Positions 1 to 7,544 of a stretch of DNA of 13,507 nt are shown here, piece by piece; position 1 is the stretch's first letter, and every line of letters begins with the position of its first letter. Under the pieces are notes generated by a model. That model saw only the letters and a list, made by a program, of their open reading frames with translations, was not told the origin of the DNA and did no database searches. Source of the stretch: Deltaproteobacteria bacterium RIFCSPLOWO2_02_56_12 (GTDB lineage Bacteria; Desulfobacterota; Binatia; UBA9968). The stretch covers positions 5,306 to 18,812 of the forward strand of contig MGRY01000158.1 in the NCBI GenBank assembly GCA_001799045.1. Direction: 5' to 3'. The position numbers were made by a program, and so were the translations under genes.

Positions 1-1
1 G

Positions 2-703
2 ATCGCACGCGAGCGCGGCGCCCTCCTGCTGGTCGACGCCTCGCAAAGCGCCGGTATCGTACCCATCGATGTCGAAAAGGACGCCATCGACCTCCTCGCC
101 TTCACCGGTCACAAGGCCCTCCTGGGGCCGACCGGAACCGGCGGTCTGGTCGTGGGGGAGCGCGCCGTCATTGCCCCATGGCGGGAAGGAGGAACCGGCG
201 GCGACTCTTCTTCTCCGGTGCAGCCGTCCGAGTTTCCGCACCGCCTCGAGGGGGGAACACCCAACGTCTTCGGCATCGCGGGGTTGCGCGAAGGAGCGAA
301 AATCCTGCTGGAGCGAGGAGTCGAATCGATCCTGTCGCATGAGAGGGAAATGCTCGCCGTGTTTTACCGCGCTCTCAAGGATCCGGCGCGGTACTCATGG
401 TACGGCGCCGACCATGTGATCGCCGGGCAACGCGGTGAAGGGCGGGTCGGCCTTGTCGGAATCAATCTGCCCGGATTCGCCCCGGCGGAAATGGCGGCGA
501 TTCTTGACGAGCAGTTTGACATTGCCGTGCGCGCCGGGCTGCACTGTGCTCCCTACGCGCACAAGCATCTCGGCACGTTTCCGCAGGGAACGGTGCGCCT
601 GAGTGTGGGACTCCTGACGACGGCGGACGAAATGCGCGCGGCAGCCGGCGCATTCGACGAGGTCTCGGCAAGTGTGCCTTCTGACGCCTGCTCGGGTTCT
701 TGA
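2..703 (+). CDS. Cysteine desulfurase-like class V aminotransferase (3' part)
   Basis: PLP-dependent fold-type I enzyme of the aminotransferase class V / cysteine desulfurase family, expected to release sulfur (or selenium) from cysteine in the cytoplasm. The gene enters from the left edge and about 233 C-terminal residues are visible; the family is usually about 380-400 residues, so the N-terminal third or more is missing. Visible motifs are VDASQSAG (the Asp that pairs with the PLP ring nitrogen, codon 35-37), TGHKALLGPTGTG (the Schiff-base Lys, codon 113-115), LEGGTPNVFGIAGL, and RAGLHCAP with the likely catalytic Cys at 545-547, followed by GTVRLSVG. The Cys sits in a short RAGLHCAP segment as in the cysteine desulfurase-like subgroup of class V enzymes. 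The gene converges on the Mo-hydroxylase operon with a 29-base gap in which I see no terminator. It has no obvious link to the catabolic genes. Family assignment is firm; the exact substrate is not. Confidence 0.93.
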   Translation: MARERGALLLVDASQSAGIVPIDVEKDAIDLLAFTGHKALLGPTGTGGLVVGERAVIAPWREGGTGGDSSSPVQPSEFPHRLEGGTPNVFGIAGLREGAKILLERGVESILSHEREMLAVFYRALKDPARYSWYGADHVIAGQRGEGRVGLVGINLPGFAPAEMAAILDEQFDIAVRAGLHCAPYAHKHLGTFPQGTVRLSVGLLTTADEMRAAAGAFDEVSASVPSDACSGS

Positions 704-732
704 GCCGGCGCGGCCCACTGAGCCCTGGTTCT

Positions 733-1605
733 TTACCTCGGCGCGCCCGATAAGGCCTGGGCAAAGGCGCGGCGGAGAAAGACGCCGGTCAGATGGCGTT
801 TATACTCGGCACTCCCTTCAAGATCATCCCCGGGATCAGCAGCTTCGGCTAACACTTGAGCCGCGTCGGCCAATTGCTTCTCCACCTTGTCTCTCGGACC
901 GACCAGGAGAGCGTCGGCCTTATCGGAACGGCACGGGGTCAGACTCACAGAGCCGACAACGGCTCTTGCCTTAGTGATGGCGTTGCCGCTTGCATCGACA
1001 TCCAGTACCAGCGCCAGACTGAGCGTGGGGCGCTCATGGACTTGAAACTTCAGGTAGGCGGCGCGCTGGGACTTTGCCAGAAGCGGGATCTCGATTGCGG
1101 TCAAAATTTCATCCGCAGCAAGCGCGGTCTCGTAAGCGCCGACTAAGATCTCATTCATCGCCAGGGTTCTCTCTCCGTTCCTTCCCTGTACCCGGGCCTT
1201 TGCGCCAAGGGCTAGGAGAAGCGTTGCCGGATCGGAGTGGGGCTCGGCAAAACAGATATTTCCCCCCAATGTTCCGGTCGCACGAACGCGCACATTGGCT
1301 ATTTGTCTTGCCATCTCGGCCATCACCGGAAGCCGCTCCCGCACCAGCGGGGAATTTTCAATGGCGCGGTGAGTTACTGTTCCGCCGATGTGGAGAGAAG
1401 AGTTCTTGGCTTCAATCTTATCCAGCCCCGGCACGGTCTTTACGTCAACCAGATGCTCATAACGCAAAAGGTCGTGCTTCATGGCAAGGAGCAGTTCTGT
1501 CCCGCCAGCATAGAGCCGGCCCTTCTCGCCGTAATGCGCAAGCATCTCTGCCGCTTCGGCTACGTTCTTGGGCTGATGCATTTGAAAACGTCTTAAGGGC
1601 ATCAT
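733..1605 (-). CDS. FAD-binding subunit of a xanthine dehydrogenase-family Mo-hydroxylase
   Basis: Medium (FAD) subunit of a heterotrimeric molybdenum hydroxylase (CoxM/CutM/XdhB-like, 290 residues, the usual length). It passes electrons from the iron-sulfur subunit to an acceptor through FAD. Both flavin signatures are visible: YAGGTELL (residues about 32-39) and ATGTLGGNICFAEPHSDPA (about 109-127). The C-terminal CO-dehydrogenase flavoprotein domain follows, ending in YKRHLTGVFLRRAF. It is the last gene of the six-gene minus-strand operon, 52 bases after the molybdopterin subunit. That gap contains a heptamer repeat, and only a weak ribosome-binding site (GAGA) precedes the two consecutive ATG codons at 1605 and 1602; either could start translation. 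The physiological acceptor and substrate cannot be read from the sequence. Confidence 0.94.
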   Translation of the reverse strand: MMPLRRFQMHQPKNVAEAAEMLAHYGEKGRLYAGGTELLLAMKHDLLRYEHLVDVKTVPGLDKIEAKNSSLHIGGTVTHRAIENSPLVRERLPVMAEMARQIANVRVRATGTLGGNICFAEPHSDPATLLLALGAKARVQGRNGERTLAMNEILVGAYETALAADEILTAIEIPLLAKSQRAAYLKFQVHERPTLSLALVLDVDASGNAITKARAVVGSVSLTPCRSDKADALLVGPRDKVEKQLADAAQVLAEAADPGDDLEGSAEYKRHLTGVFLRRAFAQALSGAPR

Positions 1606-1616
1606 GGGAATGTCTC

Positions 1617-1689
1617 GTTCAAAGTTTAAGGTTCAAGGTTTAGGGGTTCCGGGATTTTTATTCTTTGAACTTTTGAACCTTTGAATTTT
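1617..1689. repeat. Heptamer repeat tract in inverted arrangement
   Basis: On the + strand, 1617-1644 reads as four degenerate 7-base units (GTTCAAA, GTTTAAG, GTTCAAG, GTTTAGG). After a short spacer the same motif recurs in the opposite orientation at about 1662-1689 (CTTTGAAC, TTTTGAAC, CTTTGAA). The two arms are imperfectly complementary and could pair. The right arm lies inside the 3' end of the molybdopterin subunit gene and encodes its last ten or so residues; the stop codon (1658-1660) sits in the spacer. The left arm sits immediately upstream of the FAD-subunit start. Confidence 0.75.
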
Positions 1690-3967
1690 GTAACTCCTTC
1701 TCTTTGAGGGCGCGCCAAACTCTTTCCGGTGTCAGCGGCGCTTGGCGGATCCGCACGCCGACCGCGCGGTCGACGGCATTGGCGATATTGGCCGCCATCG
1801 AGTTGAGCGAAGCCTCGCCGCCGCCTTTGGCGCCATAGGGGCCGACACCATCCTGGTTCTGCACCAGGTGGAGCTCAACCTCTTTGGGCAAGTCGGAAAA
1901 GCGCGGCAGGCGGTAATCTAAAATCGATCCGTTGACTAACTGTGACCCTTCATAAACCAATTCTTCGAAAAGGCCGATGCCCATGCCCATGGTCGCGGCG
2001 CCGATGTCCTGCCCTTCGGCAAGCGCCGGGTTAATCGCCAGGCCGACGTCGCCGACGGTGACGAGTTTTTCCATGGTGATTTTTCCCGTTTCTTGGTCCA
2101 CGGAAACCTCTACGCCGGTGCAGGCCGCTTCCCAAAAAACCGGCAACTGAGAAAATTTTCCGGACTTGCGAATGTAAGAGCGGCCGATGACCTCGCCGTC
2201 GGGAAGCGCGTAAAACTTAGTGATGACTTCCGACCAGTTGAGTTGCGCCTCGCCGCAGCGCACGCCGCCGCGAACAACTTGAATCTCTTCGACTTTGACC
2301 TTGAGCACATCCGCTGCCATCACGACCATTTGCTGGATGGCTTCGCGGCTCGCTTCCAGTACGGCGCTGCCCATGAGAGTCGTGGTTCGGCTGGCGCCGG
2401 TCGAGCGGTCATAAGGGGTAATTGCGGTATCCGACGAGACCACGTTGACATTATCGAAAGGCACGCCCAACTCTTCGGCAGCGATTTGCGGGAGGACCGT
2501 ATGGCTTCCCTGACCCAACTCGGTGCTGCCGGTCATGATGGTCACGGAGCCATCGGCATGCACACGCACTGCCGTTGAAGTGAGCGGATAGGCGCCGGCG
2601 TCACTGCCCGAGCACGCAATACTGCGACCGTGGCCTTTCGGCAGGGGATTCTTCCAGCCGATGGCCTTTGCGGCGGTCTCCAAGTCTTCTTTCAGGGTGC
2701 CGTCGAACGGACGCATCTTGGGAAAAAATTCTTCACCCGGCTTCGCCACGTTCGCCAAACGAAATTCGTAGGGATCTTTGCCGATCTTCGCCGCCAGCTC
2801 ATCGATCTGCGATTCGCCGGGCAATGTCACCTGCGCGCAGCCAAAGCCGCGGTAAGAACTTGCCGGGACCGTGTTGGTATAGAGGGAGCAATTTTCGATC
2901 AATACGTTCGGAATGGCATAGGGGCCGACGCAACGGTTAGTTGACTTTTCGACGACCAGCGGGCTGTTTTCGGCGTAGGCGCCGGTGTTCATGTAAATCT
3001 TTGCCTGGCGGGCGATAATCTTGCCCTTGGCGTCAACGGCCGTACGCATCCAGGTGTAGGCGTCGTCGCTGCGCGTCGTCAGCATCGCTTCTTCCACGGT
3101 CAGTTGCAGTTTGACCGGCCGTTTGGCTTTCCAAGAGCAAGCCGCCACTAAGGGTTCAATCTTAGTGTACGATTTACTACCGTAGCCGCCGCCGACGAAG
3201 GGCACGATCAGGCGCACTTTGCTCACGGGAAGATTGAAGATCGATTTGAGATCATGGCGCACCATGAAAGGATGCTGCGCCGAGGAATAGACGGTCACGC
3301 CTTGATCCGTGACATCGGCGATGGCCACGTAAGGTTCCATCGCGTAGGCGTAGGCCATCGGAAAATAGTACTCGCCCTCCACGATGGCCGCGGCCTTTTT
3401 GAAGGCCTCTTCAACGTCGCCCCATTGAATACGATGCTGCTGGCAGATATTCGTCCCTTTGCCGGCGGTCACTTCGCCTTCGAATCCGCGCAGCGCGCCG
3501 GCCTCGAACTGTTTCTCGTGCAGCAAAGGGGCGTCTTTGGCCAACGCTTCTTCCGGCGTGAAAACGGCCTTCAGCTCTTCATACTTGACGTCGATGAATT
3601 CCAGCGCCTCAAAAGCGGTACGCTCGTCGATGGCGACCACCGCGGCGACCGGTTCGCCGGCATAACGGACTTTCCCAATGGCGAGTAGGGGATGGTCTTT
3701 TACCGCGTGACCGTAATAGGGATTCAGCCCCTCCAGGTCGTTACCCGTAATCACGCAATAGACACCCGGTCGCGACGCGGCCCGCAACGTGTCGATGGAA
3801 ACAATCTTCGCGTGGGCGTACGGGCTGCGCAAGACCTTGGCGTAGGCCATGCCGATGAGTTTAAGGTCGGCGACATAGGGGGCTTTGCCGGTGACTTTAA
3901 CCCGGCCGTCGCGGCGCGGTATCGAATGGTTGACGACGTGAAAATCAGTTTTCTTCTCGGCGCTCAC
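1658..3967 (-). CDS. Molybdopterin-binding catalytic subunit of a xanthine dehydrogenase-family hydroxylase
   Basis: Large subunit (769 residues) of a molybdenum hydroxylase, which inserts water-derived oxygen at a carbon of an aromatic heterocycle or aldehyde. The N-terminal aldehyde oxidase/xanthine dehydrogenase hammerhead domain is about residues 19-140 (GRVKVTGKAPYVADL, YAGEPVAAVVA); the Mo-cofactor domain follows. Landmarks are VGGGYGSK (258-265; family consensus GGGFGGK), SSYRGFG (370-376), ELGQGSH (483-489) and GAKGGGE (712-718), where Glu718 matches the essential active-site glutamate. The SYRGFG loop resembles xanthine dehydrogenase (FRGFG) and lacks the Cys-containing loop of form I CO dehydrogenase. 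The start is GTG (3967-3965), overlapping the TGA of the [2Fe-2S] subunit as GTGA, which implies translational coupling. The normal fold ends near PLTPERVWRAL; the last ten or so residues (NSKVQKFKE end) are encoded by the heptamer repeat. Substrate unknown. Confidence 0.95.
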   Translation of the reverse strand: MSAEKKTDFHVVNHSIPRRDGRVKVTGKAPYVADLKLIGMAYAKVLRSPYAHAKIVSIDTLRAASRPGVYCVITGNDLEGLNPYYGHAVKDHPLLAIGKVRYAGEPVAAVVAIDERTAFEALEFIDVKYEELKAVFTPEEALAKDAPLLHEKQFEAGALRGFEGEVTAGKGTNICQQHRIQWGDVEEAFKKAAAIVEGEYYFPMAYAYAMEPYVAIADVTDQGVTVYSSAQHPFMVRHDLKSIFNLPVSKVRLIVPFVGGGYGSKSYTKIEPLVAACSWKAKRPVKLQLTVEEAMLTTRSDDAYTWMRTAVDAKGKIIARQAKIYMNTGAYAENSPLVVEKSTNRCVGPYAIPNVLIENCSLYTNTVPASSYRGFGCAQVTLPGESQIDELAAKIGKDPYEFRLANVAKPGEEFFPKMRPFDGTLKEDLETAAKAIGWKNPLPKGHGRSIACSGSDAGAYPLTSTAVRVHADGSVTIMTGSTELGQGSHTVLPQIAAEELGVPFDNVNVVSSDTAITPYDRSTGASRTTTLMGSAVLEASREAIQQMVVMAADVLKVKVEEIQVVRGGVRCGEAQLNWSEVITKFYALPDGEVIGRSYIRKSGKFSQLPVFWEAACTGVEVSVDQETGKITMEKLVTVGDVGLAINPALAEGQDIGAATMGMGIGLFEELVYEGSQLVNGSILDYRLPRFSDLPKEVELHLVQNQDGVGPYGAKGGGEASLNSMAANIANAVDRAVGVRIRQAPLTPERVWRALKEKELQNSKVQKFKE

Positions 3968-4464
3968 TTCTTGCTCTCCTTAGCCATCACCCCGGCGGCG
4001 CGTTGAACGGCGGCAACGATGGGGACATAGCCGGTGCAACGGCAAATATTGCCATCCATGTGATGAATAATCTCAGCGCGCGTCGGTTGGGGATTTTCGT
4101 CCAACAGCGCTTTGGCCGCCATGATCATTCCCGGCGTGCAAAAGCCGCATTGAAAGGCGAAGTCGTCGATGAACGCCTGTTGAAGCGGGTGGAGGGTGCC
4201 GTCAGGTTTTTCCAGTCCTTCGATGGTCGCGACGTTCTTGCCCCGCGCCTCGTAGGCCAGATAGGTGCAGGAGCTTACCGGTAGCCCGTCCACCAACACC
4301 GTGCAGGCGCCGCAGACCTGCACTTCGCAGGAAACTTTGGTGCCGTTCAGATTGAGATGGTTGCGAAGGACCTCGGCGAGGGTTTCCTCTGCCTCGCACT
4401 CCATCTCGACCGGCTTACCGTTCAGCTGGAACTTCAGCGCAACTATTCTCATGCCATCAGTCAT
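3964..4464 (-). CDS. [2Fe-2S] subunit of a xanthine dehydrogenase-family Mo-hydroxylase
   Basis: Small iron-sulfur subunit (166 residues; CoxS/XdhC-like) that carries electrons from the Mo centre to FAD. The plant-ferredoxin-like domain has Cys46, Cys51, Cys54 (CEVQVCGAC) and Cys66; the helical domain has Cys106 and Cys109 (FQCGFCTPGM) and Cys141 and Cys143 (GNICRCTGY). All eight cluster ligands are present, so the protein looks functional. The start at 4464 overlaps the end of the upstream LLM monooxygenase by 8 bases and is preceded by GGAG at a slightly long spacing. An alternative ATG at 4452 (MRIVALKF) lies just after that stop but has no visible Shine-Dalgarno. The 3' end overlaps the GTG start of the large subunit. 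No Tat or Sec signal is seen, as expected for a cytoplasmic enzyme. Confidence 0.95.
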   Translation of the reverse strand: MTDGMRIVALKFQLNGKPVEMECEAEETLAEVLRNHLNLNGTKVSCEVQVCGACTVLVDGLPVSSCTYLAYEARGKNVATIEGLEKPDGTLHPLQQAFIDDFAFQCGFCTPGMIMAAKALLDENPQPTRAEIIHHMDGNICRCTGYVPIVAAVQRAAGVMAKESKK

Positions 4465-5479
4465 AGTGCGGCAAAATCTCCTCAGACCAGATTGTCATCT
4501 GCTTAATCAAGCTATCCATGGTGGGATAGATGATCTTCAACTCGAAATGTTGAACGCCGGCTTCGATGAATTCGTCGATTCTACGGCGCACATCATCCAC
4601 CGAGCCGAAAATATGTCGATCCAGCGCGAATTGCATGCTATCGATGTCGCGCTCGTAACTTTCGCTGCTGGCTTTAAGCGTCGGCGTGGCGAGATTGAGG
4701 CCTTCGTCGCGCGTCTTCGCGATAGTTGCCAGCTTCTCAACTGCGACGGTGATCTTGGACGGATCGCGCCCGTTCTCTCTCGCTGTTTCGGCCAGGATGT
4801 CGCATCCTACTTTCATTTCTTTCGGGGACAGCCAGCCGGGAATCCAGCCTTCGCCGTATTTTCCCGCGCGTTTCGCCGCGAGCTTCATCCAGCCGCCCAC
4901 CCAGACCGGCGGATGGGGCTTCTGGACGGGTTTGGGGAAAATCTCCGCGTCTTTAAAGCCGATGAACTTCCCCTGGTAAGAGGCCGCCGGCTGGGTCCAA
5001 ATCGCTTTCATCGCTTCGATATATTCGTCGGTGCGGTCGCCCCGCTTGTCGTACGGAACGCCGAAAACCCCAAATTCGTCCGATTCGCGCGTCGCCTTGG
5101 AGCCCAGGCCCACGCCGACGATCAATCGGCCGTTACAGAGCCAATCCAATGTCGCGCATTGTTTTGCGGCGTAAATCGGATTGCGGCACGGCATCACCAG
5201 GCAGGCCACACCGAGGGTGATCTTTTTGGTCTCCGCGGCCAAGTAGGACAATACGGACATCGCCTCGTAGAAATTTGCATCCTGGGTATCGGTAATAGCT
5301 TCCGTAGCGCCGGAGGAGATATGATGCCGGTGCATCTCGGAACTCCAGACGACGTGATCGTGGACCCAGATCGAATCGAAGCCTAATTCCTCCGCCTGCT
5401 TCGTTGCCCTGACAATATTCTTAATACTGGAAAGCGGGCCCGAGTTGGGCACCCGCACGCCGAACTGAATCTTATGCAT
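4457..5479 (-). CDS. LLM-class flavin-dependent monooxygenase (second of the operon)
   Basis: Bacterial luciferase-like (beta/alpha)8-barrel oxidoreductase, 340 residues, using reduced FMN or F420. N-terminal FGVRVPNSG, GFDSIWVHDHVVW (about 33-45), KITLGVACLVMPCRNPIYAAKQ (about 86-107) and GRLIVGVGLG (about 117-126) are the usual family landmarks; KPHPPVWVGG lies near 187-196. I start it at the ATG at 5479. It is preceded by AGGAGAG at a good distance, which overlaps the TAG of the hydrolase upstream, and MHKIQFGVRVP aligns with normal family N-termini. A reading from 5542 would add 21 residues unlike the family. It sits between the hydrolase (8-base gap) and the Mo-hydroxylase genes. The reaction is unknown: C-C or C-N bond oxidation are both possible. 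Whether it uses FMN or F420 cannot be told by eye. Confidence 0.93.
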   Translation of the reverse strand: MHKIQFGVRVPNSGPLSSIKNIVRATKQAEELGFDSIWVHDHVVWSSEMHRHHISSGATEAITDTQDANFYEAMSVLSYLAAETKKITLGVACLVMPCRNPIYAAKQCATLDWLCNGRLIVGVGLGSKATRESDEFGVFGVPYDKRGDRTDEYIEAMKAIWTQPAASYQGKFIGFKDAEIFPKPVQKPHPPVWVGGWMKLAAKRAGKYGEGWIPGWLSPKEMKVGCDILAETARENGRDPSKITVAVEKLATIAKTRDEGLNLATPTLKASSESYERDIDSMQFALDRHIFGSVDDVRRRIDEFIEAGVQHFELKIIYPTMDSLIKQMTIWSEEILPHYD

Positions 5480-5482
5480 GAA

Positions 5483-5489
5483 CTCTCCT
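5483..5489 (-). promoter_or_regulatory. Ribosome-binding site overlapping the upstream stop
   Basis: AGGAGAG on the minus strand, 3 bases before the ATG at 5479, with the AGGAG core about 5 bases away. It overlaps the TAG stop of the alpha/beta hydrolase. It fixes the start of the second LLM monooxygenase and suggests coupled translation. Confidence 0.7.
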
Positions 5490-6405
5490 AGCGTTCTTCC
5501 GTGATTTTGATTTTGTTGTACTTCAAGTGGCGGTCGTACCAATCGACCACGTTGGCGGCGACGTCATTGAAGTAGTCATTATAGATGCCGTAGTGCGTGG
5601 TCTGTTTGTAAAGGACCAGCTTCTTGGGTTCACCGGCCTTCTCATAGAGCCTGAAGGACTGTTCTTCCGGCGTCACCGCGTCGTTTTCGACGGCGATGAA
5701 CAACGCGCCACGCGGGGAAATCTTATGCACGACGTCCTCCGGACTGTATTCGAGAATCGCTTCGGCGCACTGCAGCGGCATCTGTTGGGGAATCTTTGCT
5801 TCCACCTCTTTTTTAATTGTGGTCGTCTGGCGCTCCGGTGTTTGGACCATAATTCCTTCCCGTGCGCTCACAATGGCGCCGGAGCCGGTGAGCGCACGTT
5901 GTTTGCGGTCTGCTTCAATGCTCTTCAGGTAATCGATCCACTCATACTCCCGTCGCATTGAATGGAGCCAATCCCGGCCGTTGCTCACGCCGAGATAGCA
6001 AACGCAGCATTTGACGCGCGCATCGATGGCCGCGACGTAAACCGCGTTGCCACCGCCGGTCCCTCCCGAACCGTAGGTCGCGATCCGGTTGGGATCGATG
6101 TCCGCCCGGGTCTGCATGTATGTGATGCCATTGCGGATGTCTTCCGCCTGCCATTGGGGCATTACCCAGCCGCGATGTTTTCCTTCACTCTCGCCCCAGC
6201 CCCGGTAGTCGAAGCACAAACAGGCGTATCCCGCGGCGCAGAGCTTTTCGAACATCAGGATGTAGTGCTTGGCGTCCTTCAAGCCGAGGAAACCCGGACC
6301 TTGAACGATTCCCGGCCAAGGCTTGCCCTGATCTCCATCCGGTAGATAGATAGCACCGCTCAGCTTATCGCCTTCGCTATAAAAAGTGATCTTCTCAGTT
6401 CGCAT
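5488..6405 (-). CDS. Alpha/beta hydrolase with atypical nucleophile elbow
   Basis: Alpha/beta-hydrolase fold protein, 305 residues, of the S15/dienelactone-hydrolase-like type. Fold landmarks are WPGIVQGPGFLG (about 30-41, oxyanion strand region), FDYRGWGESEG (65-75), the elbow IATYGSGGTGGGNAV (108-122), IAVENDAVTPEEQ with a plausible acid Asp242, and KQTTHYGIY with His271. Acid and His are therefore in the right places, but the expected G-x-S-x-G is replaced by G-S-G-G-T-G-G, with Ser one position early and Gly or Thr where the nucleophile is expected. It may use a shifted Ser/Thr, act as a lyase-like C-C hydrolase, or be a divergent clade. The start ATG at 6405 has a GGGGA ribosome site, 17 bases after the first LLM gene. 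Placed between two monooxygenases, it probably cleaves their product (inference). No signal peptide, so cytoplasmic. Confidence 0.88.
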   Translation of the reverse strand: MRTEKITFYSEGDKLSGAIYLPDGDQGKPWPGIVQGPGFLGLKDAKHYILMFEKLCAAGYACLCFDYRGWGESEGKHRGWVMPQWQAEDIRNGITYMQTRADIDPNRIATYGSGGTGGGNAVYVAAIDARVKCCVCYLGVSNGRDWLHSMRREYEWIDYLKSIEADRKQRALTGSGAIVSAREGIMVQTPERQTTTIKKEVEAKIPQQMPLQCAEAILEYSPEDVVHKISPRGALFIAVENDAVTPEEQSFRLYEKAGEPKKLVLYKQTTHYGIYNDYFNDVAANVVDWYDRHLKYNKIKITEER

Positions 6406-6422
6406 GTTTTCCCCGCTTTCGG

Positions 6423-7421
6423 TTACGCCCGGACAGCCGGTAGAACTTCCTGACCCAACAAGTCAAGCTGCTGATACCAGTCGGCGTAGCGGAAACGCAG
6501 GTCAAAAACGATATGATTGAGACCGGCTTCTTCGTATCGTTTGGTATCGCGAGCGATATCCGCCGGAGTTCCGGCCATGAGCAGGCCTTCGATGTCCTCT
6601 ACCTTGGAGAATGTGCCGGATGCCGGCTTTACCCAGGTCTTCTTGCTGGGGGCGTTGCCTTCGTTGATCAGACCCTTGACGTTAACCTTGCTGAGCGCGA
6701 CGTCTCTCTTCTTGTCGATGCTGGTGATGGGGATCGCGCCGGTGGTAATCATGGGCCGTCCCGTCAGCTTGCACTGCTCTTCGAGGTACTTGACCATCTT
6801 ATTAAAAGTAGCCGTGGGAATACGTCCGGGCATCCAGCCGTCGCAATAATCCGCCGCGCGACGGCAGGAAGCCGGTGTGCCGCCGCCGTACCAAATCGGA
6901 ATCTTTTTGCTCGGCGTCGGTTTGAGCTCGACGTCTTTGAAGTCGTAATAATCGTCTTTGTAGCTGATCTTTTCACCGGCCCAAAATCGGCGGCAGAGCA
7001 GCGCGTTGATTTTCGCTATGTTGGCGCGATCTTGTAGAGTCGTCTTCTTATGACCCGCCGCTTCGAATTCATGGGGAAAGGTGCCGAGACCAAGACCCAT
7101 GATGATATTGCTGTCGCACAGCGTGCTGAGGCCCGCCATGGACTGGGCCAAATGAATCGGGTGGCGGTGCGAGATCATCGTGCCGGTGCCGAGGGTAAGT
7201 TTCTTGCAGACCGTCGCAACGGCCGCGAGTATCAGCAACCCCTCGATATGGGTATTATCCTCGCCCTCCATCCCGTGCGGTTCGAAGACTAGGTGGTCCC
7301 TGACCCAAACCGAGTCAAAACCATAGGCCTCCGCCTTTTTCGATCCTTCGATACATCTTTCGGCCGAACCGTACTCACAAAAATGCGGCAGCAGCAATCC
7401 GAACTTCAACTTCGTTGGCAT
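6423..7421 (-). CDS. LLM-class flavin-dependent monooxygenase (first of the operon)
   Basis: Luciferase-like flavin-dependent oxidoreductase, 332 residues, first gene of the minus-strand operon. The barrel begins LKFGLLLPHF; GFDSVWVRDHLVFEPHG (34-50), LTLGTGTMISHRHPIHLAQ (75-93), IIMGLGLGTFPHEFEAAG (106-123) and KKIPIWYGGG are family signatures. The ATG at 7421 is preceded by AAGGAG about 8 bases upstream. It is clearly a different subfamily from the second LLM gene of the operon: they share the landmark strands but differ in most loops, so this is not a recent tandem duplication. It could catalyse a Baeyer-Villiger-like insertion, a hydroxylation or an N-dealkylating oxidation. Substrate and cofactor type (FMN or F420) are not deducible. 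Confidence 0.93.
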   Translation of the reverse strand: MPTKLKFGLLLPHFCEYGSAERCIEGSKKAEAYGFDSVWVRDHLVFEPHGMEGEDNTHIEGLLILAAVATVCKKLTLGTGTMISHRHPIHLAQSMAGLSTLCDSNIIMGLGLGTFPHEFEAAGHKKTTLQDRANIAKINALLCRRFWAGEKISYKDDYYDFKDVELKPTPSKKIPIWYGGGTPASCRRAADYCDGWMPGRIPTATFNKMVKYLEEQCKLTGRPMITTGAIPITSIDKKRDVALSKVNVKGLINEGNAPSKKTWVKPASGTFSKVEDIEGLLMAGTPADIARDTKRYEEAGLNHIVFDLRFRYADWYQQLDLLGQEVLPAVRA

Positions 7422-7470
7422 CTACTTTCTCCTTTCCTGTCGCCAAACGGAAAACACCAGCGGAAGAATT

Positions 7471-7500
7471 TTTCTATCACATTTTTAGCCTGAAAGACAA
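7471..7500 (-). promoter_or_regulatory. Possible sigma-70-like promoter of the minus-strand operon
   Basis: On the minus strand, TTGTCT (7500-7495) and TAGAAA (7476-7471) are separated by 18 bases, each matching 4 of 6 consensus positions. It lies about 50 bases upstream of the first LLM start. It is weak and found by eye only, but it is the best candidate in the divergent region. Confidence 0.3.
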
Positions 7501-7533
7501 CTTGGAAGCGGGAGACACTTGGAAGCGGGAGAG
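7500..7533. repeat. 17-bp tandem direct repeat in the divergent promoter region
   Basis: Two back-to-back copies of ACTTGGAAGCGGGAGAC / ACTTGGAAGCGGGAGAG (7500-7516 and 7517-7533), identical except for the last base. They lie between the candidate promoters of the two divergent operons and immediately upstream of the + strand -35 box. A pair of sites 17 bases apart could bind a dimeric regulator and control both directions (inference); a simple slippage duplication is the alternative. Confidence 0.8.
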
Positions 7534-7544
7534 TCAAGGGCTAG

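Noticed and set aside
733..4464. Aerobic CO dehydrogenase (coxMSL) as the identity of the Mo-hydroxylase
   Set aside because: The form I active-site loop with its Cys is absent; the loop is SYRGFG, as in xanthine dehydrogenase-type enzymes, and the gene order (S-L-M) with LLM genes does not match cox operons.
4265..5386. Long open frame (373 codons) on the + strand opposite the second LLM monooxygenase
   Set aside because: It is antisense to a clear family member, has no recognisable domain and no ribosome site. It is an effect of codon bias in GC-rich DNA.
5480..5542. N-terminal extension of the second LLM monooxygenase from 5542
   Set aside because: The extra 21 residues do not resemble the family and overlap the hydrolase 3' end. 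The ATG at 5479 has a good ribosome site.
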